Assembly (NCBI RefSeq): GCF_000820045.1
Contig: NZ_CDBJ01000100.1
Span: 225,265-289,264, forward strand
Direction of reading: 5' to 3'
DNA length: 64,000 bases
Origin: Aeromonas rivuli
Lineage (GTDB): Bacteria; Pseudomonadota; Gammaproteobacteria; Enterobacterales; Aeromonadaceae
The notes beneath the pieces were generated by a model. That model did not search any database and was not told the origin of the DNA. It saw only the letters and a list, made by a program, of their open reading frames with translations. Made by a program: the position numbers and the translations under genes. Shown here piece by piece: positions 19,267-26,973 of the stretch (position 1 is its first letter; each line of letters opens with the position of its first letter).

Positions 19267-20976
19267 TTAACCCAGATCCTCGGCCAGACGCAGCACCTCA
19301 TCCACCGAGGTCACGCCACTGCGGGCATAGTCGAGGGCGGTCAGGGCCAGGGGGCGATAGTGGGGATGCTGGCGGGCAGCGCGGGCAAAGCCCTCGGTAT
19401 CGTCACGGCGCAGGGCGTCCATCATGGTCTGATCCAGTTCGAGCAGCTCGTAGACGCCGACCCGGCCACGATAGCCGGTGAAGTTGCAACTCTGGCAACC
19501 ACGGCCCTTGTGATAATCGTGCTGGCCCGGCGTCTCCCCAGACAGGGTGGCAAGCCAGCTCCCTTGCCCCTCATCCGGCGCCTTGGGCTCGCTGCAGTGC
19601 TCGCACAGCCGACGCACCAAACGCTGGGCTACCACGGCGCGCAGGGCGCTTGCCACCAGATAGCCGGGGGCACCCATGTCGATGAGGCGCAGGGCACTGC
19701 TGATGGCATCGTTGGTGTGCAGCGTGGTCAGTACCAGGTGGCCCGTGATGGCGCCGCGCAGCCCTATCTCCACCGTCTCGTTGTCCCGCATCTCCCCCAC
19801 CAGCAGGATGTCGGGATCCTGACGCAGGGTGGATCGCAGCACCTGGGAGAACGTCAGCCCTATCTTGGGATTGACCTGCACCTGATTGACCCGGGGCAAT
19901 CGGTACTCTACCGGGTCTTCTACCGTGATGATCTTCTGACTCGGCTGGTTGAGCTCGGACAGCGCGCCGTAGAGGGTGGTGGTCTTGCCGCTACCGGTCG
20001 GCCCCGTCACCAGTATCATGCCGTGGGGGCGCTTGAGCTGACGGCGAAAGCGCGCCAGTATCTCGGGCGGCATACCGGTCTCCTCGAGGGAGAGGATGCC
20101 GGCACTCTGATCCAGCAGCCGCATCACCACGGACTCCCCATGCTGCACCGGCATGGTCGACAGTCGCACATCCACGTCCCGGCCCCGCACCTTCATGGCG
20201 AAACGGCCATCCTGGGGCAGTCGCTTCTCGGAGATATCGAGCCCCGCCACCAGCTTCAGGCGCAGCACCAGCGCCTGGGCGATACGCACCTCGTTGAGCA
20301 GATTCTCGTGCAGCACGCCATCGATGCGCTGGCGAATGCGCAATACCTTCTCATCGGGCTCGATGTGGATATCCGACGCGCCGACCTGCACCGCATCCTC
20401 GAACAGGGAGCGCAGCAGCTTGGCCACCGTCGCCTCCCCCTCGTTGCCCCCTTCCAGATTGCTGGATCCCAGCTCGAAGCCGGCGTCCTGATACTCCTCA
20501 TGCAACTGCTCGGCGAAGCTCTCTATCTCGCGGGTACGGCGATAGAGGCGGTCAAAATAGTCGAGCAGCTGCCCCTCCCGGGCCACGGCGAGTTTCATCT
20601 CCCGCGGGCGCAACAGATTGGCAATGGCATCCAGGGCACTCAGGTCGGCGGGATCCGACATGGCCACCGTCACCTCATGCTCGCTCTGATGCACCGCCAG
20701 GGCGCGGTAACGGCGCGCCTGCACCTCGGGCAAGAGGGTGACCGCCCTGGCATCTATGGTGAGATTATTGAGGTCGAAGAAGGGCACCCCCAGCTGACGG
20801 GCCAGGAACTGAAGTAACTGCACCTCGCTGATAAAGCCAAGGTCGATGAGGGTGGTACCCAGCTTGCGGCCGGTCTGACGCTGCTGTTGCAAGGCCAGTT
20901 GCAGCTGATCGTCAGAGACAATCTGCTCTTGAACCAGCAGATCGCCGAGGCGCATCTTCAGTCTCGGTTGTGCCAT
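19267..20976 (-). CDS. mshE: MSHA pilus extension ATPase MshE with c-di-GMP-binding N-domain
   Basis: A 569-residue GspE/PilB-type hexameric ATPase that drives pilus extension. The N-terminal MshEN domain carries two tandem motifs of the RLGxxL...LxxAL..Q type, RLGDLLVQEQIVSDDQLQLAL (residues 9-29, shown only to mark the first repeat) and KLGTTLIDLGFISEVQL (38 onward), which in V. cholerae MshE bind c-di-GMP. The core has Walker A GPTGSGKT (325-332), Asp boxes, Walker B region ILLVGEMRD, and a CxxC...CxxC zinc motif near the C-terminus. ATG 20976 has GGAG six bases upstream and is preferred to an upstream GTG. Confidence 0.94.
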   Translation of the reverse strand: MAQPRLKMRLGDLLVQEQIVSDDQLQLALQQQRQTGRKLGTTLIDLGFISEVQLLQFLARQLGVPFFDLNNLTIDARAVTLLPEVQARRYRALAVHQSEHEVTVAMSDPADLSALDAIANLLRPREMKLAVAREGQLLDYFDRLYRRTREIESFAEQLHEEYQDAGFELGSSNLEGGNEGEATVAKLLRSLFEDAVQVGASDIHIEPDEKVLRIRQRIDGVLHENLLNEVRIAQALVLRLKLVAGLDISEKRLPQDGRFAMKVRGRDVDVRLSTMPVQHGESVVMRLLDQSAGILSLEETGMPPEILARFRRQLKRPHGMILVTGPTGSGKTTTLYGALSELNQPSQKIITVEDPVEYRLPRVNQVQVNPKIGLTFSQVLRSTLRQDPDILLVGEMRDNETVEIGLRGAITGHLVLTTLHTNDAISSALRLIDMGAPGYLVASALRAVVAQRLVRRLCEHCSEPKAPDEGQGSWLATLSGETPGQHDYHKGRGCQSCNFTGYRGRVGVYELLELDQTMMDALRRDDTEGFARAARQHPHYRPLALTALDYARSGVTSVDEVLRLAEDLG

Positions 20977-21031
20977 GAAAACTCCGGTGCTGTGGGTGCG
21001 CTGTGCGAGCGGCATCCCTGCTAGGTTGCTG

Positions 21032-21057
21032 GGCACCGCCCACCCGTGGGCAGTGCC
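21032..21057. other. Strong hairpin between mshN and mshE
   Basis: GGCACCGCCCAC (21032-21043) and GTGGGCAGTGCC (21046-21057) pair over 12 positions with one mismatch or wobble and a 2-base spacer. No U-run follows, so it is more likely an mRNA processing or stability element than a terminator. The 212-base mshN-mshE gap also holds a copy of the mshN tail. Confidence 0.6.
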
Positions 21058-21102
21058 ATCTTACTGTTCATGTATGTCGGGCCAAGGCGGCCCAGGGAGC
21101 GC

Positions 21103-21159
21103 TCAGGGCCCCAGCTGCGCCATGCGCTGACTCAGCCAGACCTGGGAGGCTTCGCCCAG
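21103..21159 (-). repeat. Duplicated copy of the mshN 3' end
   Basis: The last 57 bases of mshN (21189-21245, ending LGEASQVWLSQRMAQLGP-stop) are repeated at 21103-21159 with about five differences, including the stop codon. The copy lies 86 bases downstream, out of frame with mshN and without a start codon or ribosome-binding site of its own. The divergence suggests an older duplication than those at mshG and mshI. Confidence 0.85.
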
Positions 21160-21188
21160 AGATACCGAGTGCAGCCTACGCACTTCAT

Positions 21189-22364
21189 TCAGGGGCCGAG
21201 TTGAGCCATGCGCTGGCTCAGCCAGACCTGGGAGGCTTCGCCCAGCTCCCCGTGCAGCAGGGCATTGCGATAGGCATCTTTGGCGCGCTGGCTGTGGCCC
21301 TGACCATCTTCGGCTATTCCCAGCCCCAGCCACCAGCGCCCCTGATCCGGCTGGACCCGCAGCAGCTGGACATAGAGATCCGCCGCCTCGGCGTTCTGGC
21401 CCAGCTCCTGACGTAAACCGGCCCAGGTTGCGTAGTAATCGAGATTGCTGGCCAGGGGCGGTTTGGCGCCGCCGAGCCAGCCGAGGGCCCGCTGTTTGTC
21501 CCCTTCGGCCAACGCCAGACGGGCCAGCAGCAGCCTGAAATCGGCCTGGGCCGGTTGGCGGCGAATGCCGTCCTCGAGCAGGGCACTGGCCTCGGCGAGG
21601 CGCCCCTGACCATAGAGCAGGCCCGCCAGCTGCTGACGAGCCTCTTCGTTATCCGGGGTTTGGCGCAACAAGGCGATGAACTGCGCCTCGGCCTCGCGCA
21701 GCTGTCCCTTGGCCAGGGCCGCGGTGGCTTTGCGCTCGCTCAGGGCAGCCAGCTCAGCCTGGCTCAGCTCCACCGTCTCTATCTTGAGGGAGGCGGGACG
21801 ACGCGGCGCGGGAGCGACCGGCTGGGCGTCTGCCTCCCGGGCCGCATCCAGTTCGGCATAGAGATCCGGCTGCAACTGTGCATCGCTCGGCTCCGGTTCC
21901 GGCTCGGCCTCGGCATAGTCCGGCCCCAGTGTCTCAAGCTGTTGCGCCGGAACCGGATCGCCAAGATCCGCCGCCAGTGTCTCGCGCTGTTGAACCGGGG
22001 CGATATCGTCTGGCGATGGCGTCGGCTCGCGGCGGGCGAAGCCGGAGGGGCTCTGCCGCTCGGGCAAGGCGTTGGCCACCGCCTGGACGCTGGGAGTCGG
22101 CAGCGCCACCACCAGATCCACGGGCTCATCCTCGGCAACCGTCACCGGGGCGGCGGCCTGAGTGAGCGGTGGCATTTCTTGATGACTCTGCTGCCAATAG
22201 GCCCAACTGCGCCAACCCAATATGCCAAGGGCCAGGCCGCAGATCAGGGTGAGCAGCAGCATCCACCAGCCCTGGCCCCGCGCCGGTGCCACATAGATGG
22301 CGGCACCGTCACTACCGCCCTGACGGCGTTCGAGATCGGTGAGCATCTTGTTGATCACGCTCAC
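21189..22364 (-). CDS. mshN: MSHA biogenesis protein MshN (TPR protein)
   Basis: A 391-residue protein with a short cytoplasmic N-terminus, one membrane helix (about 33-50), a Pro/Glu-rich linker and C-terminal tetratricopeptide repeats (about 205-385) likely to bind assembly partners in the periplasm. The start is a GTG (22364) with GGAG seven bases upstream; it overlaps the stop of a 33-codon open frame that runs from the end of mshM. The 3' end is duplicated downstream. Confidence 0.9.
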   Translation of the reverse strand: MSVINKMLTDLERRQGGSDGAAIYVAPARGQGWWMLLLTLICGLALGILGWRSWAYWQQSHQEMPPLTQAAAPVTVAEDEPVDLVVALPTPSVQAVANALPERQSPSGFARREPTPSPDDIAPVQQRETLAADLGDPVPAQQLETLGPDYAEAEPEPEPSDAQLQPDLYAELDAAREADAQPVAPAPRRPASLKIETVELSQAELAALSERKATAALAKGQLREAEAQFIALLRQTPDNEEARQQLAGLLYGQGRLAEASALLEDGIRRQPAQADFRLLLARLALAEGDKQRALGWLGGAKPPLASNLDYYATWAGLRQELGQNAEAADLYVQLLRVQPDQGRWWLGLGIAEDGQGHSQRAKDAYRNALLHGELGEASQVWLSQRMAQLGP

Positions 22365-22462
22365 GACCCGGCTCCCCCATGCAGGCCAAGGCGCATCCGC
22401 TCAGCACTGTCTGTAGCCCGCCCCCGGCCGCCGAGGCCGGGTACGCTGTCGATTCGGTTCAT
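22361..22462 (-). other. 33-codon bridging open frame between mshM and mshN
   Basis: The ATG (22462-22460) overlaps the mshM stop as ATGA, and its TGA stop (22363-22361) overlaps the mshN GTG start as GTGA. The frame exactly fills the gap and reads MNRIDSVPGLGGRGR... The peptide shows no recognisable domain; its likely significance is ribosome transit from mshM to mshN. Expression is not shown by the sequence. Confidence 0.5.
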
Positions 22463-23349
22463 GGCCAGACCCCATAGGTCAGGGCGACGCCCAGCATGAG
22501 CAGCAGGCACCACCAGCCACCTCGCCAGGGGCGAGATGCATCTTCGGTATCCTGAATGGCGAGCCGCACCTGGGCAGGCAGAATGCGGGACGTGCCCTTG
22601 CCATAGCTGACCATCAGGCTCTTTTGGGCCAACACATTGATGAGGCGGGGAATGCCCCGGGAGGCGCGCCACAGCAGGCGCTGGGCCGCCTTGGAGAAGA
22701 GGGGGGCACCGCGATAACCTGAGATGTGCAATCGGTGCTCCAGGTAGGCGCGCGCCTCGTCCAGACGCAAGGGGCGCAGGCCATAGGAGAAACCGATACG
22801 CTGGCGCAGTTGACGCAGATGGGGCATGGCGAGGCGTGCATCCAGCTCGGGCTGGCCGAACAGCACCACTTGCAGCAGCTTGCTCGACTCCGTCTCCAGG
22901 TTGCCAAACAGCCGGATCGCCTCCAGGGTTTCATCGGGTAATGCCTGGGCCTCGTCAATCAGCACCACCACCCGACATCCCTGCTGATGCAGGCTGATCA
23001 GATGACGATGGAGCCTGTCCGTGATGTCCAGCTCGCTGCCGTCCCGCAGCGCGAGCCCCAGCTCCAGGGCCAGGGCGATGCGCAGCTCGGCCGGATTCAG
23101 GTGCGGGTTGGGCAGCCAGGCGAGGCGCACCGGTTTCTGTTCGGAGCCAAGCTCCACCAGCAACTTGCGGCAGAGCAGCGTCTTGCCGGTGCCCACCTCG
23201 CCGGTCACCTTGATGAAGCCCTCCCCCTCGGCCAGGGCCCAGTGCAGCACCTGCAGCGCCTCCTCGTGGGGAGGCAGGCCATAGTAGAAGCCGGTGTTCG
23301 GGGTCAGGGCGAAAGGAGGCTCCTGCAGACCGAAGTGGTTCAGGTACAT
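22459..23349 (-). CDS. mshM: MSHA biogenesis ATPase MshM (ExeA/GspA-like AAA)
   Basis: A 296-residue AAA ATPase like ExeA/GspA, proteins that help insert secretins through the peptidoglycan. It starts MYLNHFGLQEPPFALTP, has Walker A GEVGTGKT and Walker B VVVLIDEAQALP, and ends with a hydrophobic helix near LLLMLGVALTYG. The ATG at 23349 matches homologues; an in-frame GTG at 23406 overlaps the mshL stop (GTGA) and would add 19 residues, so coupled initiation upstream is possible. Confidence 0.92.
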   Translation of the reverse strand: MYLNHFGLQEPPFALTPNTGFYYGLPPHEEALQVLHWALAEGEGFIKVTGEVGTGKTLLCRKLLVELGSEQKPVRLAWLPNPHLNPAELRIALALELGLALRDGSELDITDRLHRHLISLHQQGCRVVVLIDEAQALPDETLEAIRLFGNLETESSKLLQVVLFGQPELDARLAMPHLRQLRQRIGFSYGLRPLRLDEARAYLEHRLHISGYRGAPLFSKAAQRLLWRASRGIPRLINVLAQKSLMVSYGKGTSRILPAQVRLAIQDTEDASRPWRGGWWCLLLMLGVALTYGVWP

Positions 23350-23402
23350 GGCACTGCCTTGCCGGATGGCGAGGGGCGCGGGACGCGAGCGCGCATCGCG
23401 GC

Positions 23403-25082
23403 TCACTGATCCCGGGACGGGTACCATTTATCCAGCAGCTCGGAGGAGCGTTGCAGCTCTTTTTGCCAGGTGTCCTTGTCCACCACTGTCGGCTTGAGCA
23501 GGATGACCAGCTCCACCTTGCGGGTACTCTCGCTGCGGTTGGTGAAGGCTTCCCCCACCCAGGGGATGTCGCCGAGCAGGGGCACCTTGCTCACTATCTC
23601 CTGCTTCTTGGTCTCCATCAGGCCGCCGATGACGATGATGTCACCGTCGTTGGCCTGCACCACAGTATCGGACTCGCGGATCGAACTCTTGGCCAGGGGC
23701 AGCACCAGCGGGTTGGTGGTGCCCACGCTGATGGTCTTCTGCTGCTCCTGGGTGTCGATCACCGAGGGGTGAACATGCAACAGCACCCGATTCTGTTCGT
23801 CGATCTGCGGGGTCACGTCCAGGGCAATGCCGGAGAAGAAGGGGGTCAGCTCCACGTTGGGATAGACCTGATCCTGATTGTTGCTGCTGGTGACAGTGGT
23901 GGAGGCATCGGTGACGAAGTATTCGTCGGTCCCGACCTTGATCACCGCCTTCTGGTTATTGGTGGCCGTCACCCTAGGGCTGGAGAGGGTATTCACATCC
24001 CCCTGGGTCTTGAGCAGGCTGACCGCCACATCGAAGTTGCCATCCGAGATGGTGAAACCGGCGCCGCCCCCCAACGCCTTGAAGATGGGGTTGGTGCTGG
24101 CGGCGACCGTATTGCCAACCAGACTGCCAATGCCGGTGATCCCCTTGTTACCGTCCCAGGTGGCGGACAGACCATTCCAGTCCACCCCCTGCTCATAGCC
24201 TTCGTTCAAGGCTACCTCCAGGATCCGCGCCTCCAGCACCACCTGACGCTTGAGGTGCGACTCGGACTGGTTGAGGAATTCCCGCACCGCCTTGAGCTCA
24301 TTGGGATAGGCGCGCAGGGTGACCAGTCCCGCCTGGGGGCTGGTGATCACGGCGCGCCCCTCTCCCTTGCCGATCAGGGTCTGCAGGGACTCCTTGAGAT
24401 CTGTCCAGTAGTCGGTGTTGGTGTCCGTCTCTATCTGGGTGCCATTCTGGTTGTCACTGCTGCGACTCGACCCGGCGTTATTGCTGTTGCCATTGTTGCC
24501 GTTGTTACCGTTGTCGAAGCTGTTGTTGCTACTGCCGCTATTGGGGTCATTGGCGGTCACCCCCCCGGTATTGATGGCGGTGCGGGACATGCCCCGGCGC
24601 GCCATCATCAGGTAGTTGACCGGAATGGTTTCGGTGCGCAGTCCGGCCGGGTAGATGTGATAGACATACCCCTTGCGCTGCACGTCATAGCCATACATGT
24701 CCGCCGTCACCGCCAGCACCTCGGGCAGGGTCACATCCTTGAGCTCCAGGGAGATGATCCCGGCGACACCGGGGTGTACCGCCACGCTGTAACGGGAGCC
24801 CTTGAACAGGGAGCCGAAGAAGTCGACCGCCTCCACATCCCGGGCGGCGATCCGCAGCCGCTTCTCGGGCATGGCGGTCGGCATGGCCGGACGACTGAGC
24901 GCCAGCAGCTCGCTTTGCACCGCGCTCGGCACTGCCAGCGCCTGAGCCTGGGCATTGCGCTGCTGTTCGAGCTGCGCGTCTCGCAACGCATCCTTGGCGG
25001 CGGTGGGCTCTGGGTGACGATAGCTGGTACAGCCTGCGGCCAATACGGCGAGGGAGAGCAGGCAGAGTCGATGTCTTTTCAT
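23403..25082 (-). CDS. mshL: MSHA outer-membrane secretin MshL
   Basis: A 559-residue secretin forming the outer-membrane pore for the pilus. The N-terminus is a lipoprotein signal (LAVLAAGC, Cys about 18). A secretin/TonB short domain and N-domain follow, then an Asn/Ser-rich low-complexity segment encoded by runs of AAC/AAT near 24470-24540, and the conserved secretin domain with VPLLGDIPWVGEAF near the end. The start at 25082 is chosen from the signal peptide; its ATG overlaps the stop of a 42-codon open frame that begins at the mshK stop. Confidence 0.94.
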   Translation of the reverse strand: MKRHRLCLLSLAVLAAGCTSYRHPEPTAAKDALRDAQLEQQRNAQAQALAVPSAVQSELLALSRPAMPTAMPEKRLRIAARDVEAVDFFGSLFKGSRYSVAVHPGVAGIISLELKDVTLPEVLAVTADMYGYDVQRKGYVYHIYPAGLRTETIPVNYLMMARRGMSRTAINTGGVTANDPNSGSSNNSFDNGNNGNNGNSNNAGSSRSSDNQNGTQIETDTNTDYWTDLKESLQTLIGKGEGRAVITSPQAGLVTLRAYPNELKAVREFLNQSESHLKRQVVLEARILEVALNEGYEQGVDWNGLSATWDGNKGITGIGSLVGNTVAASTNPIFKALGGGAGFTISDGNFDVAVSLLKTQGDVNTLSSPRVTATNNQKAVIKVGTDEYFVTDASTTVTSSNNQDQVYPNVELTPFFSGIALDVTPQIDEQNRVLLHVHPSVIDTQEQQKTISVGTTNPLVLPLAKSSIRESDTVVQANDGDIIVIGGLMETKKQEIVSKVPLLGDIPWVGEAFTNRSESTRKVELVILLKPTVVDKDTWQKELQRSSELLDKWYPSRDQ

Positions 25083-25207
25083 GAAATGAGGATGCCCTGA
25101 CATAAAATGCGATTCGGATTGGCGCACGGCGCCGAGAGGATGACGGCCAGGCGAGCGGCGGCACAGGACGTCATTGCCCTGTCCCTCGCAGCCCTGGCCC
25201 GGCTCAC
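25079..25207 (-). other. 42-codon bridging open frame between mshK and mshL
   Basis: The GTG (25207-25205) overlaps the mshK stop as GTGA, and the TGA (25081-25079) overlaps the mshL start as ATGA. The frame fills the 121-base gap exactly. The peptide (MSRARAARDRAMTSC...) is basic at first and hydrophobic later and is not recognised. It may serve only to keep ribosomes on the message. Confidence 0.5.
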
Positions 25208-25515
25208 TGCAATACCCCGGCGGCGAACAGGGCCAGCCGCAGTCGCTTGCCGCCCTTGTCGAGGTGCACCGCATCGGCGTCTATGCCGACCAGTCGATAG
25301 CCGTTGACCCTGTCACCGATGCGGTAACTCTGCCCATCCAGCACGGCGCGCGCCGGGCCATTGCCCAGCATGATGCTCTGCAGTCTGGGCAGACCGGCGC
25401 CCTGAACAGGGCTGGCATTGCCCGCCAGCCCGTCCAGCGGCTGGGTCGGATCCCGCAACACCTCAGCCTGGGCAAGTGGTGCCAACAACAATAAAAACAT
25501 CAGCCACTTAGCCAC
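25204..25515 (-). CDS. mshK: MSHA biogenesis protein MshK (PilP-like)
   Basis: A 103-residue exported protein with a signal peptide (MAKWLMFLLLLAPLAQA) and an RDPTQPL segment followed by a small beta domain containing VLDGQSYRIGDRVNGYRLVGI, like the PilP/GspC homology region that links the inner-membrane complex to the secretin. It overlaps mshJ by eight bases. Confidence 0.9.
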   Translation of the reverse strand: MAKWLMFLLLLAPLAQAEVLRDPTQPLDGLAGNASPVQGAGLPRLQSIMLGNGPARAVLDGQSYRIGDRVNGYRLVGIDADAVHLDKGGKRLRLALFAAGVLQ

Positions 25516-26149
25516 GAATGAACTCCTTGCTGGTGCTCAGGGTGTAGATCTCCATCTCCACCACGGCACTGGGATGCCCCTGCACCCGATAATCGAACAG
25601 CCGCCAGTAGAAGTGGCGGGGCAAGGCTTCCAGTGCGTTCAGATATTGATAAACGTCGAAATACCCCCCTTCCAGCTTGAGGCGGATACCGTGCTTGAAC
25701 AGATTGTCGGCCTGATCCCCCGCCACCAGAGGGGTCGGCGCTATGGTGGTCAGGGCCAGCATGTGCAGACGAGAGGAGCTGGCCAGCAGGCTCTCCAGCA
25801 CCGCGGCCATCTCGTCGGCCGGGATCAGATCCACCGTCTGAGCCTTGAGGTCAGCGTCGATGCGCACCAACTCTTGCGTGACGCTCGCCAGCTGACTGCG
25901 CACCCCGAGATTGGGATCCCGGTTGAGCTTGGCCTGCTTGCCCTGGTTCTCCAGTCCCATGATCTCGAGATCCCGCTGGGCCGTGACCAGCGCCTGCCTG
26001 TCCTGATCCAGCCGGGCAGCGGCCCCTTCCAGCCAGCCGTAATAGAAGAGGGCGAACACCAGGATCAGACCGGTCAGCAGGATCAGTACCCGCTCACGCT
26101 GACTCAGCGCCGCCACCCGCTCGCCATATTGTTGCCAATGGGCCTTCAT
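25508..26149 (-). CDS. mshJ: MSHA biogenesis protein MshJ (PilO-like)
   Basis: A 213-residue bitopic protein with one membrane helix (about residues 21-40), a coiled-coil stretch rich in Gln/Leu/Asp, and a ferredoxin-like C-terminal domain, as in PilO/GspM alignment proteins. ATG 26149 follows GGGGGGAACCC. The start overlaps the stop of a 24-codon open frame linking it to mshI2. A longer reading from a GTG at 26209 is possible but less like homologues. Confidence 0.9.
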   Translation of the reverse strand: MKAHWQQYGERVAALSQRERVLILLTGLILVFALFYYGWLEGAAARLDQDRQALVTAQRDLEIMGLENQGKQAKLNRDPNLGVRSQLASVTQELVRIDADLKAQTVDLIPADEMAAVLESLLASSSRLHMLALTTIAPTPLVAGDQADNLFKHGIRLKLEGGYFDVYQYLNALEALPRHFYWRLFDYRVQGHPSAVVEMEIYTLSTSKEFIRG

Positions 26150-26220
26150 GGGTTCCCCCCGCGTTGCCAGGTCACTTTGAGCGGCATGACACCCGCATCC
26201 ATTTTCCACTGTGCGATCAT
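26146..26220 (-). other. 24-codon bridging open frame between mshI2 and mshJ
   Basis: The ATG shares its A with the mshI2 stop (TGATG at 26222-26218), and the TGA (26148-26146) overlaps the mshJ start as ATGA. It reads MIAQWKMDAGVMPLKVTW... The frame fills the 70-base gap exactly. No domain is recognised. Confidence 0.5.
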
Positions 26221-26831
26221 CAGGGCTTCTCCCGGGCGATACCGCTCAACTGGAACTGCAGCCGCCCCGCCTTGTCACGGCTCAGGGTCAGCTCACCAAA
26301 CTCTTTGCCCGCCAGGGTCGGCATCTGCTTGAAGCGATTGACCCAGGCCGGTACGTCCTGGCTGGCGCGCGCCACCCCGGCCAGATTGATGTGGCCCTCG
26401 TTGATCTCGATGCGCTCCAGTGCCAGCTTGTCGCTGGAGAGGCGGGCCAGATCCGACAGGATACCGGCATAGCCCTGGGATTTCTGCAAAGAGAGGCTGC
26501 CGAGCTGGCGCATCAGCCCCTGCTTGGCACTCAACTCGTCACGCTTGTCGGCCAGGGTGCGCTGCAATGCCTCATCGGCCTGATGACGAGCCAGGGCCGT
26601 GTCGAGCCGCTTGGCCTCATTGCGCTGCACATCGAGGGCCAGGCGCACCTGGGCCAGCTCACGGCTCACCCCTTGCTGCTGCCAGCCATGGAGGGCGCCG
26701 AGGCCGCTCATCAGCAGGGCCAGCAGGCCCCAAGCCAGCAGCATCTGCGGCAAACTGGCCCACTGGCGACGGGGGCGAAATTCGGCGCTGTAGAGGTTGA
26801 TCTGATGCTTCATTTGCGCGCCCTGGCTCAT
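26220..26831 (-). CDS. mshI2: MSHA biogenesis protein MshI2 (PilN-like)
   Basis: A 203-residue bitopic protein with an N-terminal basic segment (MKHQINLYSAEFRPRRQW), a membrane helix (about 28-45) and a coiled-coil plus ferredoxin-like periplasmic domain, as in PilN/GspL-C. It binds the PilM-like MshI in the cytoplasm and MshJ in the periplasm by family analogy. The start at 26831 has GGGAGG six bases upstream and is the third of three near-identical start regions spaced 71 bp apart; a later Met at residue 7 is an alternative. Confidence 0.87.
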   Translation of the reverse strand: MSQGAQMKHQINLYSAEFRPRRQWASLPQMLLAWGLLALLMSGLGALHGWQQQGVSRELAQVRLALDVQRNEAKRLDTALARHQADEALQRTLADKRDELSAKQGLMRQLGSLSLQKSQGYAGILSDLARLSSDKLALERIEINEGHINLAGVARASQDVPAWVNRFKQMPTLAGKEFGELTLSRDKAGRLQFQLSGIAREKP

Positions 26832-26902
26832 GACCGACCTCCCGGAACCGCAGCAGAGGCCCCACGGCTTATCAGGTCATTTTTCATCGTGGTCTGGCTC
26901 AT
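26828..26902 (-). other. 24-codon bridging open frame, second 71-bp copy before mshI2
   Basis: The ATG (26902-26900) has GGGAGGCCGGTC before it, and its TGA overlaps the mshI2 start as ATGA. It reads MSQTTMKNDLISRGASAAVP... and shares its last 14 residues with the preceding copy. It is one unit of a 71-bp tandem repeat. Confidence 0.55.
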
Positions 26903-26973
26903 GACCGGCCTCCCGGAACCGCAGCAGAGGCCCCACGGCTTATCTGGCAACTGTTCATCCTGATCAGGCTCAT
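26899..26973 (-). other. 24-codon bridging open frame, first 71-bp copy after mshI
   Basis: The ATG (26973-26971) overlaps the mshI stop as ATGA and has GGGAGGCCGCGC before it; the TGA overlaps the ATG of the next copy. It reads MSLIRMNSCQISRGASAAVP... The start codons at 26973, 26902 and 26831 are exactly 71 bases apart, and a 75-base frame with 4-base overlaps keeps the chain continuous from mshI to mshI2. Confidence 0.55.

Noticed and set aside
26832..26969. The mshI-mshI2 gap as a broken gene
   Set aside because: It is a tandem duplication of a start region with intact overlaps, and no larger gene fragment is detected.
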